A DNA stretch of 64,000 nt from the NCBI GenBank assembly GCA_003116875.1, contig BCKT01000001.1, positions 821,763 through 885,762 on the forward strand. The letters run 5' to 3'. A program made the translations under genes and the position numbers. The stretch is from Takashimella koratensis (taxonomy: Eukaryota > Basidiomycota > Tremellomycetes > Trichosporonales > Tetragoniomycetaceae). Positions 12,564 through 24,600 of this stretch are shown here, piece after piece. Under the pieces are notes generated by a model, which worked only from the letters and a program-made list of their open reading frames with translations, ran no database searches and was not told the origin of the DNA. The first letter of the stretch is position 1, and every line of letters starts with the position of its first letter.

Positions 12564-12772
12564 TACCGGGAGCTGTACGAAGGGAGTTGCCACCATAGAG
12601 TGCATGTGAGATTATACAGCCTGTATTATACGATTCCTGAAGGGCCTCTTCATGCCCTTTTGTTGCCCAACGACATGTCGAACTTCTGTCATGTTGTACA
12701 TGAGTGTCCATATGGTCACTCTTTTACTCTTCTTCTTACCGCTGCTTCACCTGCCATAGTCCACAGACTAGC

Positions 12773-14837
12773 TTAGGCAAAGACGGCACCGTCGCCGTTA
12801 CCGGCGTAGTCGGTGTAGTTGGTGTTGAAGCACGCGTACTGGTAGTTTGCGAGTTTCTCCGCATCTGCCTGGGACTCGATGAACGAGCTGAGGGGGCAAA
12901 GACCGTCGGTACGATCTGAGCAGTAACCGCCCGGGATAGATGAAAGAGGGACGATACCGCCGTTCCAGACTTGGCGGATAAACTTGTGGGTAGCAGTGTC
13001 CTTGTTGTACCCGTTTGACTCGGGGTAATAGAGCGTGTACTCGGTCTCGACCTCTGCAGGCGAGGCGGAAGTGCAGCCGATCACCTCGGTGTAGAAGCGG
13101 GAACCGAAGGGGGTCAAGTAAGAGAGGCGGAAGTGACGGTCAGCGGGGGGAGGGAAGACGTCGAGAGGGAGAGGGTCGTTGAAATACTCGACGCTCTGAG
13201 CGGCGACCACGCTGATCTGTAGGGTGAGGTTGAGCAAGGGTGTAGGTATGACGACGCCATTTTGGTTTTGACGATTTGACTCACGATGATGTCGTCGTGG
13301 GACATGTCCATGTAGAAGCGCTGGCCGAGCGGGAAGGTGTTGGCATTGTTGTCGAGCGTCGAGTTGACAGACGAGTTGGAAACCGGGATGTACTGCTGCT
13401 GGAGACGGGCAAGAAGTTCCTGGAGGTAACCGAGACCCTGGGCGCGACCAATCGCGTTACCGTCGGCTAAGGAAGGTTAGCATACGGCTGTGAGGCGGGG
13501 TGAGGGTGAATGAGCTAAACTTGCCGTAATCTGTGAAGCAGGGTACGTCAGCGGGTTCTCATTGTTGTGATGGGGCAGGTGTAAAACGACTCACCGTAGT
13601 AGTACTCAATGTCGAGGGCTGTGCCACAAAACCACCGCGTCAGTGTTTCATCTTTCTGCCTCGTCTCCCCAGCCTCTACTCACTGTACTCGAAGCCCTCC
13701 CACTCCTCCTGGGTGAAGAGGCCGCAGAACATGCTCGAGCCGTACGCGGCGTACTCAAACGGGCAGAGGTTCATCATCGCGTACGTGTCGTTTTGGTTGA
13801 AGCTGTAAGCGCCATCGACGAGGTAGTTGTTAAGTCGGTCCGTGGCGTCGTAAAGGAATTTGGTGTTCTCAAGGTACTTGAACACGCTGAGGTCACCGGC
13901 GTAACCGATGGGGATGACGTTGTCGTTGATGCACGAGTCGTAAGAAGCGAGGGTGTTGTTCTCCGTGCCGCCCTCGGGAATGACGAGGAGGTCGTACTGG
14001 GGTGGGAGTCAGTATGTGGCGGGTAAGGGAGTATTGATGTGTCCGTGGTATGCCGACGTACCTTGGTGGTGGCGTTCTCCGGACCGAAGAAACCACCAGC
14101 CCAAGCGAGGGCAGAATCGAGGATACGCTCCTGGCTGGTGGTGCGGAGCAGCGGGAGGGGGCGGGTGGTGCCGTTGGTGAACGAGGCGTTGTAGTAAGGC
14201 TGCGCGGCGGTCGCATTGTAGAGGAGACGACCGTGGGTGTTCCAGAACTGACTATGGGGATGTAAGACACACTCTCAAGTTTGCTTGGCAAGGCATCACT
14301 CACGTGCCCGAAGTGTAGTCCTGGGCGGCACCCATAGGGACGAGAACACTCTCACCGAGAAGATCCTTCCAGGTGTTCAAGAACTGAGCAGAGTCAATAC
14401 CTGTGCCAAGTGTAAGGCAGGGACTCACAGTAAGCGGACCGGTGAAGGCGCTGCTACCCTCGGACGATTGGATCGCTCCGACTTTTGCAGCGAAGGTATC
14501 GTCGTTCAATGCATCTTCGTAAGTTGCCGTCGGGTAACGAGCGCCATGACGGTGGAGAACGTGGACCTGCCTGGGGAGTTGTCAGCTGGTGATCTGTGCG
14601 GAGAATAGGACTGATCACTCACTCGTAGCCACAGCCGTAAGGGAGACCGGTGTTGGGGACACCCCAGTACGAAGCCGGGGTAGCGTTGTAGGGCTTGTAC
14701 TGGCCCCAGTACTGCGAGATGACACTGATATCCTTGAGGAGCGTGACATCGCGCTTCTGAGCAGGCTCACGGGGAGTAGCAGCGGCGAAGGCGCCAGAGA
14801 GAGTCGCGAGGACAAGGAAGAGGGAGGTGGCGACCAT
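12773..14837 (-). CDS. Secreted histidine acid phosphatase / phytase-like
   Basis: Extracellular phosphomonoesterase of the branch 2 histidine phosphatase family. The N-terminus MVATSLFLVLATLSGAFA is a signal peptide, followed by a likely Kex2-type site QKR. The catalytic RHGxRxP motif is present as HRHGARYPT near residue 90, and the C-terminal acid-base motif is in YMDMSHDD (His-Asp). Many NxS/T sequons fit a glycosylated secreted enzyme. Cysteines are abundant at the C-terminus (GYCSDRTDGLCPL). At least six introns of about 45-70 nt interrupt the gene, and the spliced length is about 520 residues, usual for fungal phytases and Pho5-like enzymes. I cannot separate phytase from general acid phosphatase by sequence alone. 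The 1-kb upstream region contains CACGTT sequences that could bind Pho4. Confidence 0.93.
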
Positions 14838-15873
14838 GGTAGGAGGATGCGTCAGTGTGAAGGTGAGCAAGAGGGTGTCCGTCAATATGAGAGTACCAGG
14901 TCTTTATAGCAGTCGCATGGGTCAAGAACAGCGAAGAATGCAAGCAACGTGCGTCGCTGTAGACCGTAGGTCAATTGCAGGTACCGAGGATCAATAACAA
15001 ACTCGCCCTCTTTCGCTCGTACTCTCGTACTCTTGATACCACATTCTTTTGCCAGCCCGCTGCCGCCCGGCCCCATATTTCTCACGACCACGACCAATCA
15101 GGCAGGCTGAATACAGCCGCCGTTGAGATCGGCCGAAGGTTCGTAAGCGTAATGGTGATGAATCGCCTCCCGAAGGAGTACCCTCGATTTCTCATCTCTG
15201 CTGTGCCGCCTGTGCGTCGAACTGGTGGGAAGTTGATTCGCTGGCCACAAATTATCTGATAGAAATAGTGTTGAACAAGTTGGAACGTGCGTTAAAGATG
15301 GTCAGGTCGAACCAGTCAATCACCATGTTCCAACGAGAATACGTACGTGCCAAAAATAAGTCAGAGTGCAGACGTCGACGAATCCTGACTCGCTGCCTGC
15401 CGGGCTCTCACTCCTTGAAAGCCGGGTGGGTGCCTTCAGGGTGACCAGAGTAAGGCACAGACGTCGCGTATAACCCCGACAGCCGAGGGGCCTACAAGGT
15501 GAGGAGGGCTTCGGGGACAAAGGTGTCAAGAGAAAGAGACATTGTGGCATGATGTTCAGCGGCGGCGGCTTAGACAAGCCTACAGGGTCGCAAAGGGGAT
15601 GTTGAAGACTTCTCCGCTTCTGTCAGACGTCGACTGCGGAGCCTCATGTTGGCTCCCTCGACCAGCCCTCATACCTCGTCGGGGACGCGCAGTCAACAGT
15701 CTAATCCACCGATTACATGCTAAGTCGGGCACAAATTTATTCTCATCTCAGGTGACTCGGAAGCGAAGTCGGTCAAAGAAGAGGCACTACCTGATTTATA
15801 TAAAGAGGCGATCTACAACAAGTTGAACCTGCAATCAACATGTACAGAGGGATGCTCAACGTGCGCTCAAGTT
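14838..15873. promoter_or_regulatory. Acid phosphatase upstream region with CACGTT sites
   Basis: About 1 kb between the phosphatase start and the 3' end of the WSS1-like gene. Two AACGTG sequences (CACGTT on the gene strand) at 14946-14951 and 15284-15289 match the weaker Pho4 core known from yeast phosphatase promoters. No gene is supported here. The motif is short, so chance occurrence is possible. Confidence 0.3.
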
Positions 15874-17113
15874 CTAGCCCCACTTCCTCACCCAGCCACA
15901 CTCTTCGCAGCTCCAGAACCCCATTCCTCGTGGACCAGCGCCACAAAACTCGCAGAACCACCCGTCAGCCGTCACGGTTCTTCCGGGCCGTGCGGTAGCG
16001 CAAGCCTCGCACGTGAGCGAGAGCTGAGGGTTGAGGAGAGTACAAGTCGGACACGACCATTCTCCGCTTGACAGCTCTGCAACCGGAGCAACAGGCTTAG
16101 ATTTGGTGGCGGGCACTGGCGGGGCATCGGTTGGTCGTTTCGGCTTGATCTGTGGTTTGGCATAGGGTGTTGGCTTGGTGGTCGTCACCGGGCGGGCGTT
16201 GGACAAAATGGTCGCTGCGCTAGGCGTTTTGGACGAAGAGGCGGAATCAGGCTGAGGCTGAGGCGGGCTCTGAGGGCTTGACGCATCGACACCGACGCTC
16301 TCCTCTGCGGCTCTGCGGACCTCGGCTTCGACTTCTTTCGCATGTCCACGGTCCTGGGTGTTGCACGCGAGATCGTCTCGTATCCGTCGCTGCGTTGCCT
16401 GCGGAAGGTGTGAGCCGAATTCAAAACATTGCGAGCTGAACAGAATGTCTACACTCACCTCTGCGACAGCCTCGCGCATCGTCTTTCCACCAGAGCTAGC
16501 ACCACCGAGCACGCCGCCGCGTCCAATCAATCGCTGTTGAGACGCCCGCTTCTCCGCTGCGAGTAGTCCCCGACGCTTCCCTTCGTACTCGTTGACGCGT
16601 AGCCCCTGGAGGCGACTGCCTTCTGAATGGAAGCCCTCGCCCGAATAACCCTTTCGTTTCAGGTCGTAGAATTCTTCCTCGACCTCGGACAGGAGCTTGT
16701 AGAATGATGTGTCGTGAGGGCCGTGAACGATATGGACGAGCTGGACACTTGTGTTAGCTGAGACGACGGACAAGTAACCATACTAGCTCACCTCGTGCAA
16801 CATGACTAGGACTAGCTGGTCAAACTCGTAAAAAGTAGTTACATCGCCTGGTGGTCGAAGGCGAAGGTTGATTTTCTGCCCAGCATTCATGTTGTTACCG
16901 AGCAATGACGGGTCCAATGGCAGAAACTGAGCTGAATCAGCTATTGGGTGCAGCAAAATTGACAGCTGAACATACCTCTGCCAGTGTCCCGACTTTCCAG
17001 TCTCGCTTGGCCATGATGGGTTTAACCTGACTGGCAATCTTTTCGAGCAGTGGTTTCGCCTCATCCGACCGTGGTCGATTGGGGAGGTACTCGAACCGCC
17101 CGATGAGCGACAT
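15874..17113 (-). CDS. WSS1: WSS1-type WLM-domain metalloprotease with zinc fingers
   Basis: DNA-dependent protease that degrades DNA-protein crosslinks and SUMOylated proteins. The WLM domain begins at the N-terminus (MSLIGRFEYLPNRP) and continues through GNNMNAGQKINLRLRPP. The zinc-binding catalytic motif HELVHIVHGPHD is split by the intron at about 16744-16789 (exon end HE, next exon LVH). The middle (residues 150-330) is charged, then Ser/Pro/Lys-rich. The C-terminus carries a RanBP2-type finger (WSCPTCTLLNP, CEACATARP) and a second Cys4 unit (WFCEFCGAGP, WSCEECGW). At least four short introns are present, giving about 390 residues. Start ATG at 17113 is the first in frame and yields the conserved N-terminus. 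The gene is divergent from EMC5. Confidence 0.92.
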
Positions 17114-17487
17114 GGTGGCGAGCGGGCAACGACGAAAGGGCAGGAGGGCAGAAGGGGGGAAGGAGACTTGCTCTGCTACGCTATGCTACTTCTAGAGGGA
17201 GGTGATGAATGATGAGGAGGGACGTTGAGAGATTCATGTTGTTATAGCATGGCCGCCGGCGGTGGTGACGCTTGCTTAGCGATGATCGTGTGTGTGTGTG
17301 TGTGTGTGTGTGCGTGTGTAACCCGGTTTGTCAGACAGCCGATCGTTCCAGAAAAAGTGTGACATCTAGCTATTTCACCGGGGGAAGAAGGGACGCTTTC
17401 CAGTAAGGGGACCTCTTCCCGCTCCCCATCTCAATCCCAAACGTCGACTTTGCCCCGCTCACTCGTCCATCCCTCACCTCGGCCACC
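17114..17487. other. Divergent WSS1 / EMC5 intergenic region
   Basis: 374 bp shared promoter containing a (GT)n microsatellite and a CT-rich stretch before the EMC5 start. No TATA box evident. Confidence 0.5.
17288..17319. repeat. (GT)n microsatellite
   Basis: An uninterrupted GT run of about 12 units (17288-17312) followed by one C interruption and three more units. It lies in the divergent promoter between the WSS1-like gene and EMC5. Confidence 0.95.
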
Positions 17488-18012
17488 ATGTCCAAGCTCT
17501 TGGGACGCGTCCTCGTCGCAATCTCATGCCTTGCTCTCTTCCACGGTACGCGCGCAGCTCAATCCGTGCGTTGTCATCTGCTGATTTGAGCTCCAGCTGC
17601 CTTCTCCACCTATGAGCGTATGTCTTTGCTCTCCATACTTGGATCTGTGTTCATGTTCCTGACACTTTGCAGACCTCTCGACTTTGAAAGCCCTTTCACG
17701 GCCAGAGACCAGCCTGCCTATTTCAGTAAGCTTTGGTTGTCTATAATACCCAACTGCAGCTGACATCTGGACAGATCATTATCGAAGCTCTCGTCGCAAT
17801 GGCCGCGTTCATCCCAGCAACCGCTCTCATCTACGCACCGTTGCAAGAGCTCACTTTCAGGGGAGAGATGGCCAAGCGGTGGGTATCACTGTCTCTGTGT
17901 ACTCTTGAGAAACTTGCTAACATGCCATAGGTCGATTGGGGACGCGGATGCTCGATTGGGGTTCATACGCTTCAGCGAGCGCGGTCGTGTCTTGTTTGGA
18001 GACTCTTCATGA
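17488..18012 (+). CDS. EMC5: ER membrane protein complex subunit 5 (Emc5/MMgT)
   Basis: Small two-helix subunit of the ER membrane protein insertase EMC. Four introns must be removed (donors at 17546, about 17607 and 17727, and one near 17879-17932) to give 105 residues: MSKLLGRVLVAISCLALFHA, then AFSTYEHLSTL, then LPISIIIEALVAM and ERGRVLFGDSS. The HAAFS motif after helix 1, the SLPI.I..Q/EAL start of helix 2 and the C-terminal F..RGRVLF are the hallmarks shared with human MMGT1 and yeast Emc5. The exons are so short that no long open frame exists, and the gene is easily missed. The start ATG at 17488 has a CACC context, and the stop is TGA at 18010-18012. Confidence 0.9.
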
Positions 18013-18658
18013 GTTGTTGGTTCTAGATAGGCATGCTGCTCGTCCGAGGTAGAGAGCCGAGGGTGCTGTTCTATACTTCAAGGTTTAGGTAGCAAGCATG
18101 CATCGACCGTGTATCATAGCTATCGCTGCTGCTCTTCCGTCACTCGGCGTTTAGAGTTTAGACTGTTGCCTCACGTGACTTTTGACTGTATTCGGCAATG
18201 GATACATCATCCCAGTCTGCGTCTCCACTTTAGGTTCATTCCGATCCCCCCCTACCCCCTTCTCCACCATACCTCATCTCACATCTTATCCGCTCATCTT
18301 CATCTTCACCAAAGACGTTGTCTGAAAGCAGTAGCAGCGACTGACACCCTTGTCCGCGTGCCTCAGACTATCCCAGCTTACAAACCATCAAAATATCTTG
18401 AATCCACCCTGCGTTTACTGCCCCGACCTCGCCCGACATCCTAGGCAACCTTGCTTGTCACTTGCCCTCTCGATATAATTCACAGCCTGGCCATGATTAT
18501 CCCGCATTGAAGCGATTCTGTGAGTCCCCTCTAAGTCAAACTTCAGCTCATGTGGTTCTAGAGGGCCAGGGGCCATTGCCAACATCGTTTCTTGCTATCC
18601 TACCATCTTCGCGTCCAACTGCGAACAACTTTTTCATCAACCACTACCATTGCCCTTC
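18013..18658. other. EMC5 3' side and FMP27 leader region
   Basis: 646 bp with pyrimidine-rich sequence (for example the TCCCCCCCTACCCCC run near 18245) that probably forms the promoter and 5' UTR of the large downstream gene. I see no additional gene. Confidence 0.5.
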
Positions 18659-21600
18659 ATGCCACCTTCAATCACCCTCGTTGCGACACTCGGGACCGCC
18701 GTCGTTGCCTGTGGGGTCTACTATACTGCCGCAAGCCGCGTGAGATGGGCTGGCATCGTCGCTTGCGTGCTGGTCTTCTTCGTCGCTTGCTCTTACATTT
18801 TCTTCCCATTCCTCATCGATCTGTTAAGTGGAGGGCGAGTTCGATCCAAGAGTATCTCTCCCTTGTCTGCCCGAGAGCTCGAATGGCGATCACGAGATCA
18901 CGAGACCTCGGTCATCCCAACACTTCGAATCGAGAGGGCGAGGTGGGCATGGGGAGGTGTGAAAGATGCCGAGACGGGTCTGCTGGTTGTTCGCATCGAA
19001 GGCGTCAGCTTTCGAGTGCGGAAAACGGACAAGAAGGGGCACCACGTCAAGGTTCAAAAGACCAGTCAGGTATGTGCACTGCTGTAGCCAATCACTGACA
19101 CCAAGTCGGGCAAAGCCTCTACCTGGTTCATGAGCAAAGCGATTAACCTCTTCGTCCACCACTATTCATCTCTGGCTCGCCTCATCTCGATCGAAGTCCG
19201 CGACGTTCGAATCATCTTTGACGACCTAGACGGCCTCGAATTGACGATGAACACGTTTCGTCTCGGCATGCAGATCGAGTTTGATGGCACCGAGCAACCA
19301 TCCGCAGCAGCGGGCGTACCTGGCAGCACCCCTACAATGGGCCCGTTGGCCACTCCCATGTCACCTTTGTCCCCGCTCTCTCCTTTAGCCGCCGGCGACA
19401 AACGCCGCGAGTTCCCGTTCAACAATCTCTCCCCTCCTTCCTCTCCAGTCGTCAACACTGCCTTTTCTCCATTCGACCTCAAAACTCCGCCCGGGTCTGG
19501 AGAGGAAGATGACCGGCCTTCGCGCTTTCGAGACGCTCGTCGCCGGGCGTCAGTCTTCCAGACTCGCATGTCAACGACTGCAACGCAAGTTTTGTCTCGC
19601 GCGATCGCTCGGGCTCGAGGCTCTGTATCCGTAACCGCTTCCGTCGCCGACGTCGCGATCATTCTCCCACATTCGAACCCACCTGTGCCCATGTCAAGCA
19701 AACCTTCCATGGCCGAGGTGTCTGGAAAGCTGTCGTCCAACGGAATGAAGACCAAACCATCTGTGTCTTCTCTGAAGAGCGGCAAGTCTCTCCCACGGTC
19801 TCCGTCGGGCCGTTCATTCACCTTTGGCGCATATCGAAAACGATCGACGTATGCACTGCCAAATGACGAAGGTGGCTATGAGCAGCTTCTCGTCCTCAAG
19901 GGCAAGTCGACAGCGTTGTTTGCGCTTGGATTTGGACCGAGGAAGGGGCTCCTCGGGGAGAACACACTGCGGACGTCACTCGACTTGGGAATATTGCATG
20001 CATGCCTCGGCGCGGTGGACAAGATTCAGCAGCTTGTCAAAGCCAGGAAGCCTGCCACCCCTTCCCCAAAACCTCGCGCCAAAGCGCCTTGGGAGCCGAC
20101 CGCGTTGCCACGAGTGAGTGACGAGTTTCAGACAAATCTAACGCCACAGGTCATCCTTCGAGCCTTTGAATCAGTTTCGGTCTCTTGCACCAAACTAGTC
20201 GTCTCCCATTTCCTCCCAGCACCCGCGTCTCAGCCTCCCTCAGCCTCCTCCTCTGCAACAGACATCAGTGGTTTGGCCTCTGCAGAGTCAGAGTTTTTCA
20301 CCTTGTCCCTCGAATTCTCCGAGCTCAGCTGCCGGTTATCTGCTGCCGACTCGTCCAACAATGTCCGAGCTCGCAACGCATTTGGAACAAACTCGAGCCC
20401 CCAGTCGAGAGTGCGTGGCGTCGGCGCAAATATCACGTGGCAGAGCATTGAGCTCCATTGTATCGCGCCTGATGAGGATATGAACGACAAGAGCCAGCTT
20501 GTCTCTATCCGACAGGCCGAGTTTGATGCCTTTTCCTCTTGGCGACCGACAGGTTGGACTCGCGAGGAGATGCTGTTTGACAGCGATCCAAACTTGGCTC
20601 TTGCGGTTGTCAGCGCCAAGGTCGCATCGTTGGGATTAGCGGCCGATGTTCAACTACTTGACGAGCTCAACCACGCGATCAAGCTGAGTCGACGACCCCG
20701 ATCCCGATCGCAGTCGATCAGCGAGGACAAGGCAGCTTCGCCCGAACGATCTCCTCGCCCACCATTCCAATTACCCCGCTTCCGAACGTTTTTCGAGCTG
20801 GGTCATATCAGTGTTGTGGTTGCCGATCGAGTGTCAAAGCAGAAGACGACAATGACACTGGCGTCTGACGGTGTTTCGCTTGGCTGCTACACCAGCTACT
20901 CTGATATTTGCGGTCGCCGCCAGCCCAGTGCGGCAAGATCTGCGTTTAAGGAGGAAGTCGACCTTCAATCACGGCGTAAAGCGTCCGAGGATTCAGGGGA
21001 GACGGTCGACTACTCTCAACCCGATGCGATGCTCAAGCCTCAGTACCGGCGCAAGTACGACACCACGGCGAAGATGCTGGACGACTATCTTGTCAGCATG
21101 AGGGGAGACGTTGTCGCAGCGATCGAGCCGATCACGCTTCATATGACTTTGAGCGGCGAGAAGGCGAGAGAGCAGACAACATTCTCGTTGGCTTCGATTG
21201 GAAAGATCATCGGTACTGCGACTGGTGACATCCGCGGACGAGTTCAGTCTGCCTATGACGGCAGGGATACAATCATCCTCGATACCACTTCATTGTCATC
21301 GAGTATAGCTGTCGGTATCGATAGCGGCATCAAAGTCAACCTCTGGGACACACGTGCCGTTGACGCCTTGACGGCCCTGGGTAACGCGCATCAACCAAGC
21401 GTTGCATCGCCCCCTCGAGCGATCAAACCGAAGCAAGGGAGTTTGCTCGATCGGTTACCATCCGGTATATCCGCCCATGTGTGTTTAGGCACACTGAGCG
21501 TCTTTGTGGGTGGCGCAGACCCTAATCCCAACTGCGATCTCAAACTAGTCCGAGGGTTGTGGTTGCAGACAACGCCGACGTTCGAGTACGCGTACTACAA

Positions 21601-24600
21601 GTACAAGAGCCAAGGTCTCCGCTGCCGGCATGCGCTCGATCAACCGACGCGGAAGAAATTGCGACTAAGGGACGATATCACCAGCCAAGCGCTGGCGTTT
21701 GCAAACTACTTTGACAAGGACGATGGATCCGCCGCCTTGTTCTCACTTTGCGTCGTCAATACCATGGTCAAGCCAATCTTCAACGGCGATCGCTTCGCCA
21801 AGGCCGGTGGCGTCGATATGGTCTACCGCTTCGAACAGTCCAAGCCCCCCGAACCCCAACAGGACGACTTTATCGCATGGGAGTTTCAAAAGAGGAACAA
21901 CAAGCCGACAGAAGGGACGTTTGCGAATAATGTACCCCCGCTCGACCTGGAAGATACCGCCCAGGCTCAGCGTCCTCTCATCCGAATCCCTCATCTCCTC
22001 GTCAATCATGTGGTACAGCAACCCCGCCCGAACGCCGAGCTGGAACACAAACTCACCGCGAGGATTGAGTTGGTCAGTATCGTCGCCGACCTGTCCCATT
22101 TGTGGTGTGCTTTGTTGGCCAACCACGCTGTCAAGACTATTCTTGACGCATGGAAACGGCCAAAGTCTCAGCCTTCTCCAACGACGACGACGAAGGAAAT
22201 GCCGAACCTCAGCGTCGACATGATCACCCCACACGTCTACATTCACTTTGCTTTCCCGTTAAAAGAGCAGGCGTTCCTCTCGCTCAACCACGTTTCAATT
22301 TCGCAGCTGCCACGCCGAAACCCGTCGATTCGATCCACTTGCGTACTGTTGCACGTCCCAAGCCCCACGCATGTCGGCGCATGGGAGGAACTCGGGCGGA
22401 TACGCAACTTTGAAGTGGTCCTCCCAAAACCTGGCGACACCCCTGCATTCGACATCAACGCTACCGCTCTCCGGATCTGCATCCCTCACAACTACACCCT
22501 TTCCAAGCTCATCCTCAACGTCAACGCCTCGGTCAAATCCACCAAGCTCCTGCTCGAAAATCTCAAGACTGGTGACTTCCATACCGTCAAGGAGCCGCTC
22601 GCAGAGGATCCCAAACGAGTCCCGCGGATTCAGGTCCGAGTCGAGACGCTTCACTTTGAGGCCAAGGATCATCCGGTGGAGACGAACATGAACCTGGCAT
22701 GGCGTGTGGGTCTGCAAGAGCAAGAAAATCGAAACCAGCGTGAGGATGCGTTTGAGCAGAAACTGCAAATTCTCGCCGAGACGCATCCGGATCTATCGGT
22801 TGTTGGCGACGACACGACCCGAGGCGCTCCCGATTTGAATGATACCCAGCTCACGGACAAGTATACCGTCACTCCATACGACGCGCGAAGCCGACTTGAT
22901 TGGTACAACTCGATCGCATGGGTAAGGAGGATCAACCGAGCGAAGAACGAGCAACGGCGACGAGAGCACATTGCGAATCGTCCGTTTGAGACGGGCTTGC
23001 AGGTTCAACCGCCCATCACAGTAGTCAAATTTGACGAAAGTGTTCCCATCTTCCGTGCTTCCTTCCGAGGGGTTAGATTCAAGGTTGAGAAGCCGCCTCT
23101 TTCGAGGGACGAGATCATCCAGTACATGGGTGACGTTTCGTCCCCTTTCAACAAAGACACCGAGTTTTCCCTCATGGTTCCCCTCGATCTGGATTGGTCG
23201 ATGAACCAGGCGACTGTGCAACTCCGCGACTATCCGCTCCCGCTCATCCGTATTCAGCCCGTCAGCGACGGGAGCAAGCCCGCGTGGAATGTCAAGACCC
23301 TCTTCATCGTCGCCGAGGAGCTGGCTGGCCCAGATTCGGTCATGTATTTACCTTGTCAAATCGTGCCGGCCAAATGTGGCGCCCCCGACGCTCAGCCGTT
23401 CGTCGTCCAGATCGCCAAAACGATCATGCCGGTCAAGACGTACTCTAGGCCGCATGTCAAGATTGCATCGGAGAAGACGACAGAGTTCACTTGGGGAAAC
23501 TCGTACCAGCCAGCAGTTCACGATTTCGTCCGAGTGATTGAAACACTTTCACACCCGCCTCGTGACCCGTCGTCCAAGGTTGGGTTCTGGGACAAGTTCC
23601 GCTTGGTCCTGCACTGGCGTGTTCTCATTGAATTCGCCGGACCGTGTCATCTTCATCTGAAAGGTTGGTTTGAGCTTGGAAAGTAACTGATGACCAGGCT
23701 CGTTTGATCCGTACTCGATTACGGGACACGGTGCTGGTTTCGCTTTCTCTTGGCGGAAGAACACACGTGTGGAGATTGCTCAACCCAATCCTCAGTACGA
23801 GACGATCCAAATCATGTCGAACGAGCTCTTGGTTGCTATCCCAGAGTAGGTCCTGTGATTCTGTTGAGATTGTACTGACGTCTCAGTCTTGCTGCGTTGA
23901 AAGACGATGCGGCGATCGGAAATAATCCCGACCCAACACCCGCGCCGTCTCGACCGAGCGACGAGCATGTCAGTGACCAAGAGCTGATTGAGCGACGAAG
24001 TACCAAGCCTTGCGCTCGCTTCTTGAATGGTGTTCGAGTTGGCTTTGGGTTCCAGTTTGAACGGACGTGTCGGCCATGGACTTGCGACAATTGCGGCTCG
24101 ACAGATAATCTCCTGCATAGGCAGTGTCGGATCTTCGAGTTTAAAAAGCACCAAGAGGTTATTCTGAGATCCCCAGAGAGTGTCCTGCAGAGGGAGCAGG
24201 AGCTTGGTCATGTAAGCGGTGGTTAGAGTTATTGCTGACGGACAGGCGGCCGATTCGTACGAAGGATTCCGATCCGATTACATTCACTTTTCCGTTTCTT
24301 TGGTGGCAGGACCAGAGACACCTGAAGAAGGTGCACAGGATCTTGATGCCGAGAGTCATAACAGTCTGCATTTTAGCCCCAAGGCCTTTGCACATTTTTT
24401 CGCCTGGTGGAAGTGAGTACAAGGAACTCCAACGTACTAACGGCAGACTGTTCGATCATACCATGGGTCTACCAATCCGCCAGGGCAAGGCGTTCCCCGA
24501 TTCAGGCCCTCCGTCCAAGAAGTTTGGTCGATCAATTGGGACTATCAAATACCGCTTCAATCTCGCACCTATCTACGTCTCCCACTTTTACTCTCAAGTA

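Noticed and set aside
18650..18658. Upstream start of FMP27 at 18650
   Set aside because: That codon is TTG, not ATG. The first ATG is at 18659 and gives a complete hydrophobic anchor.
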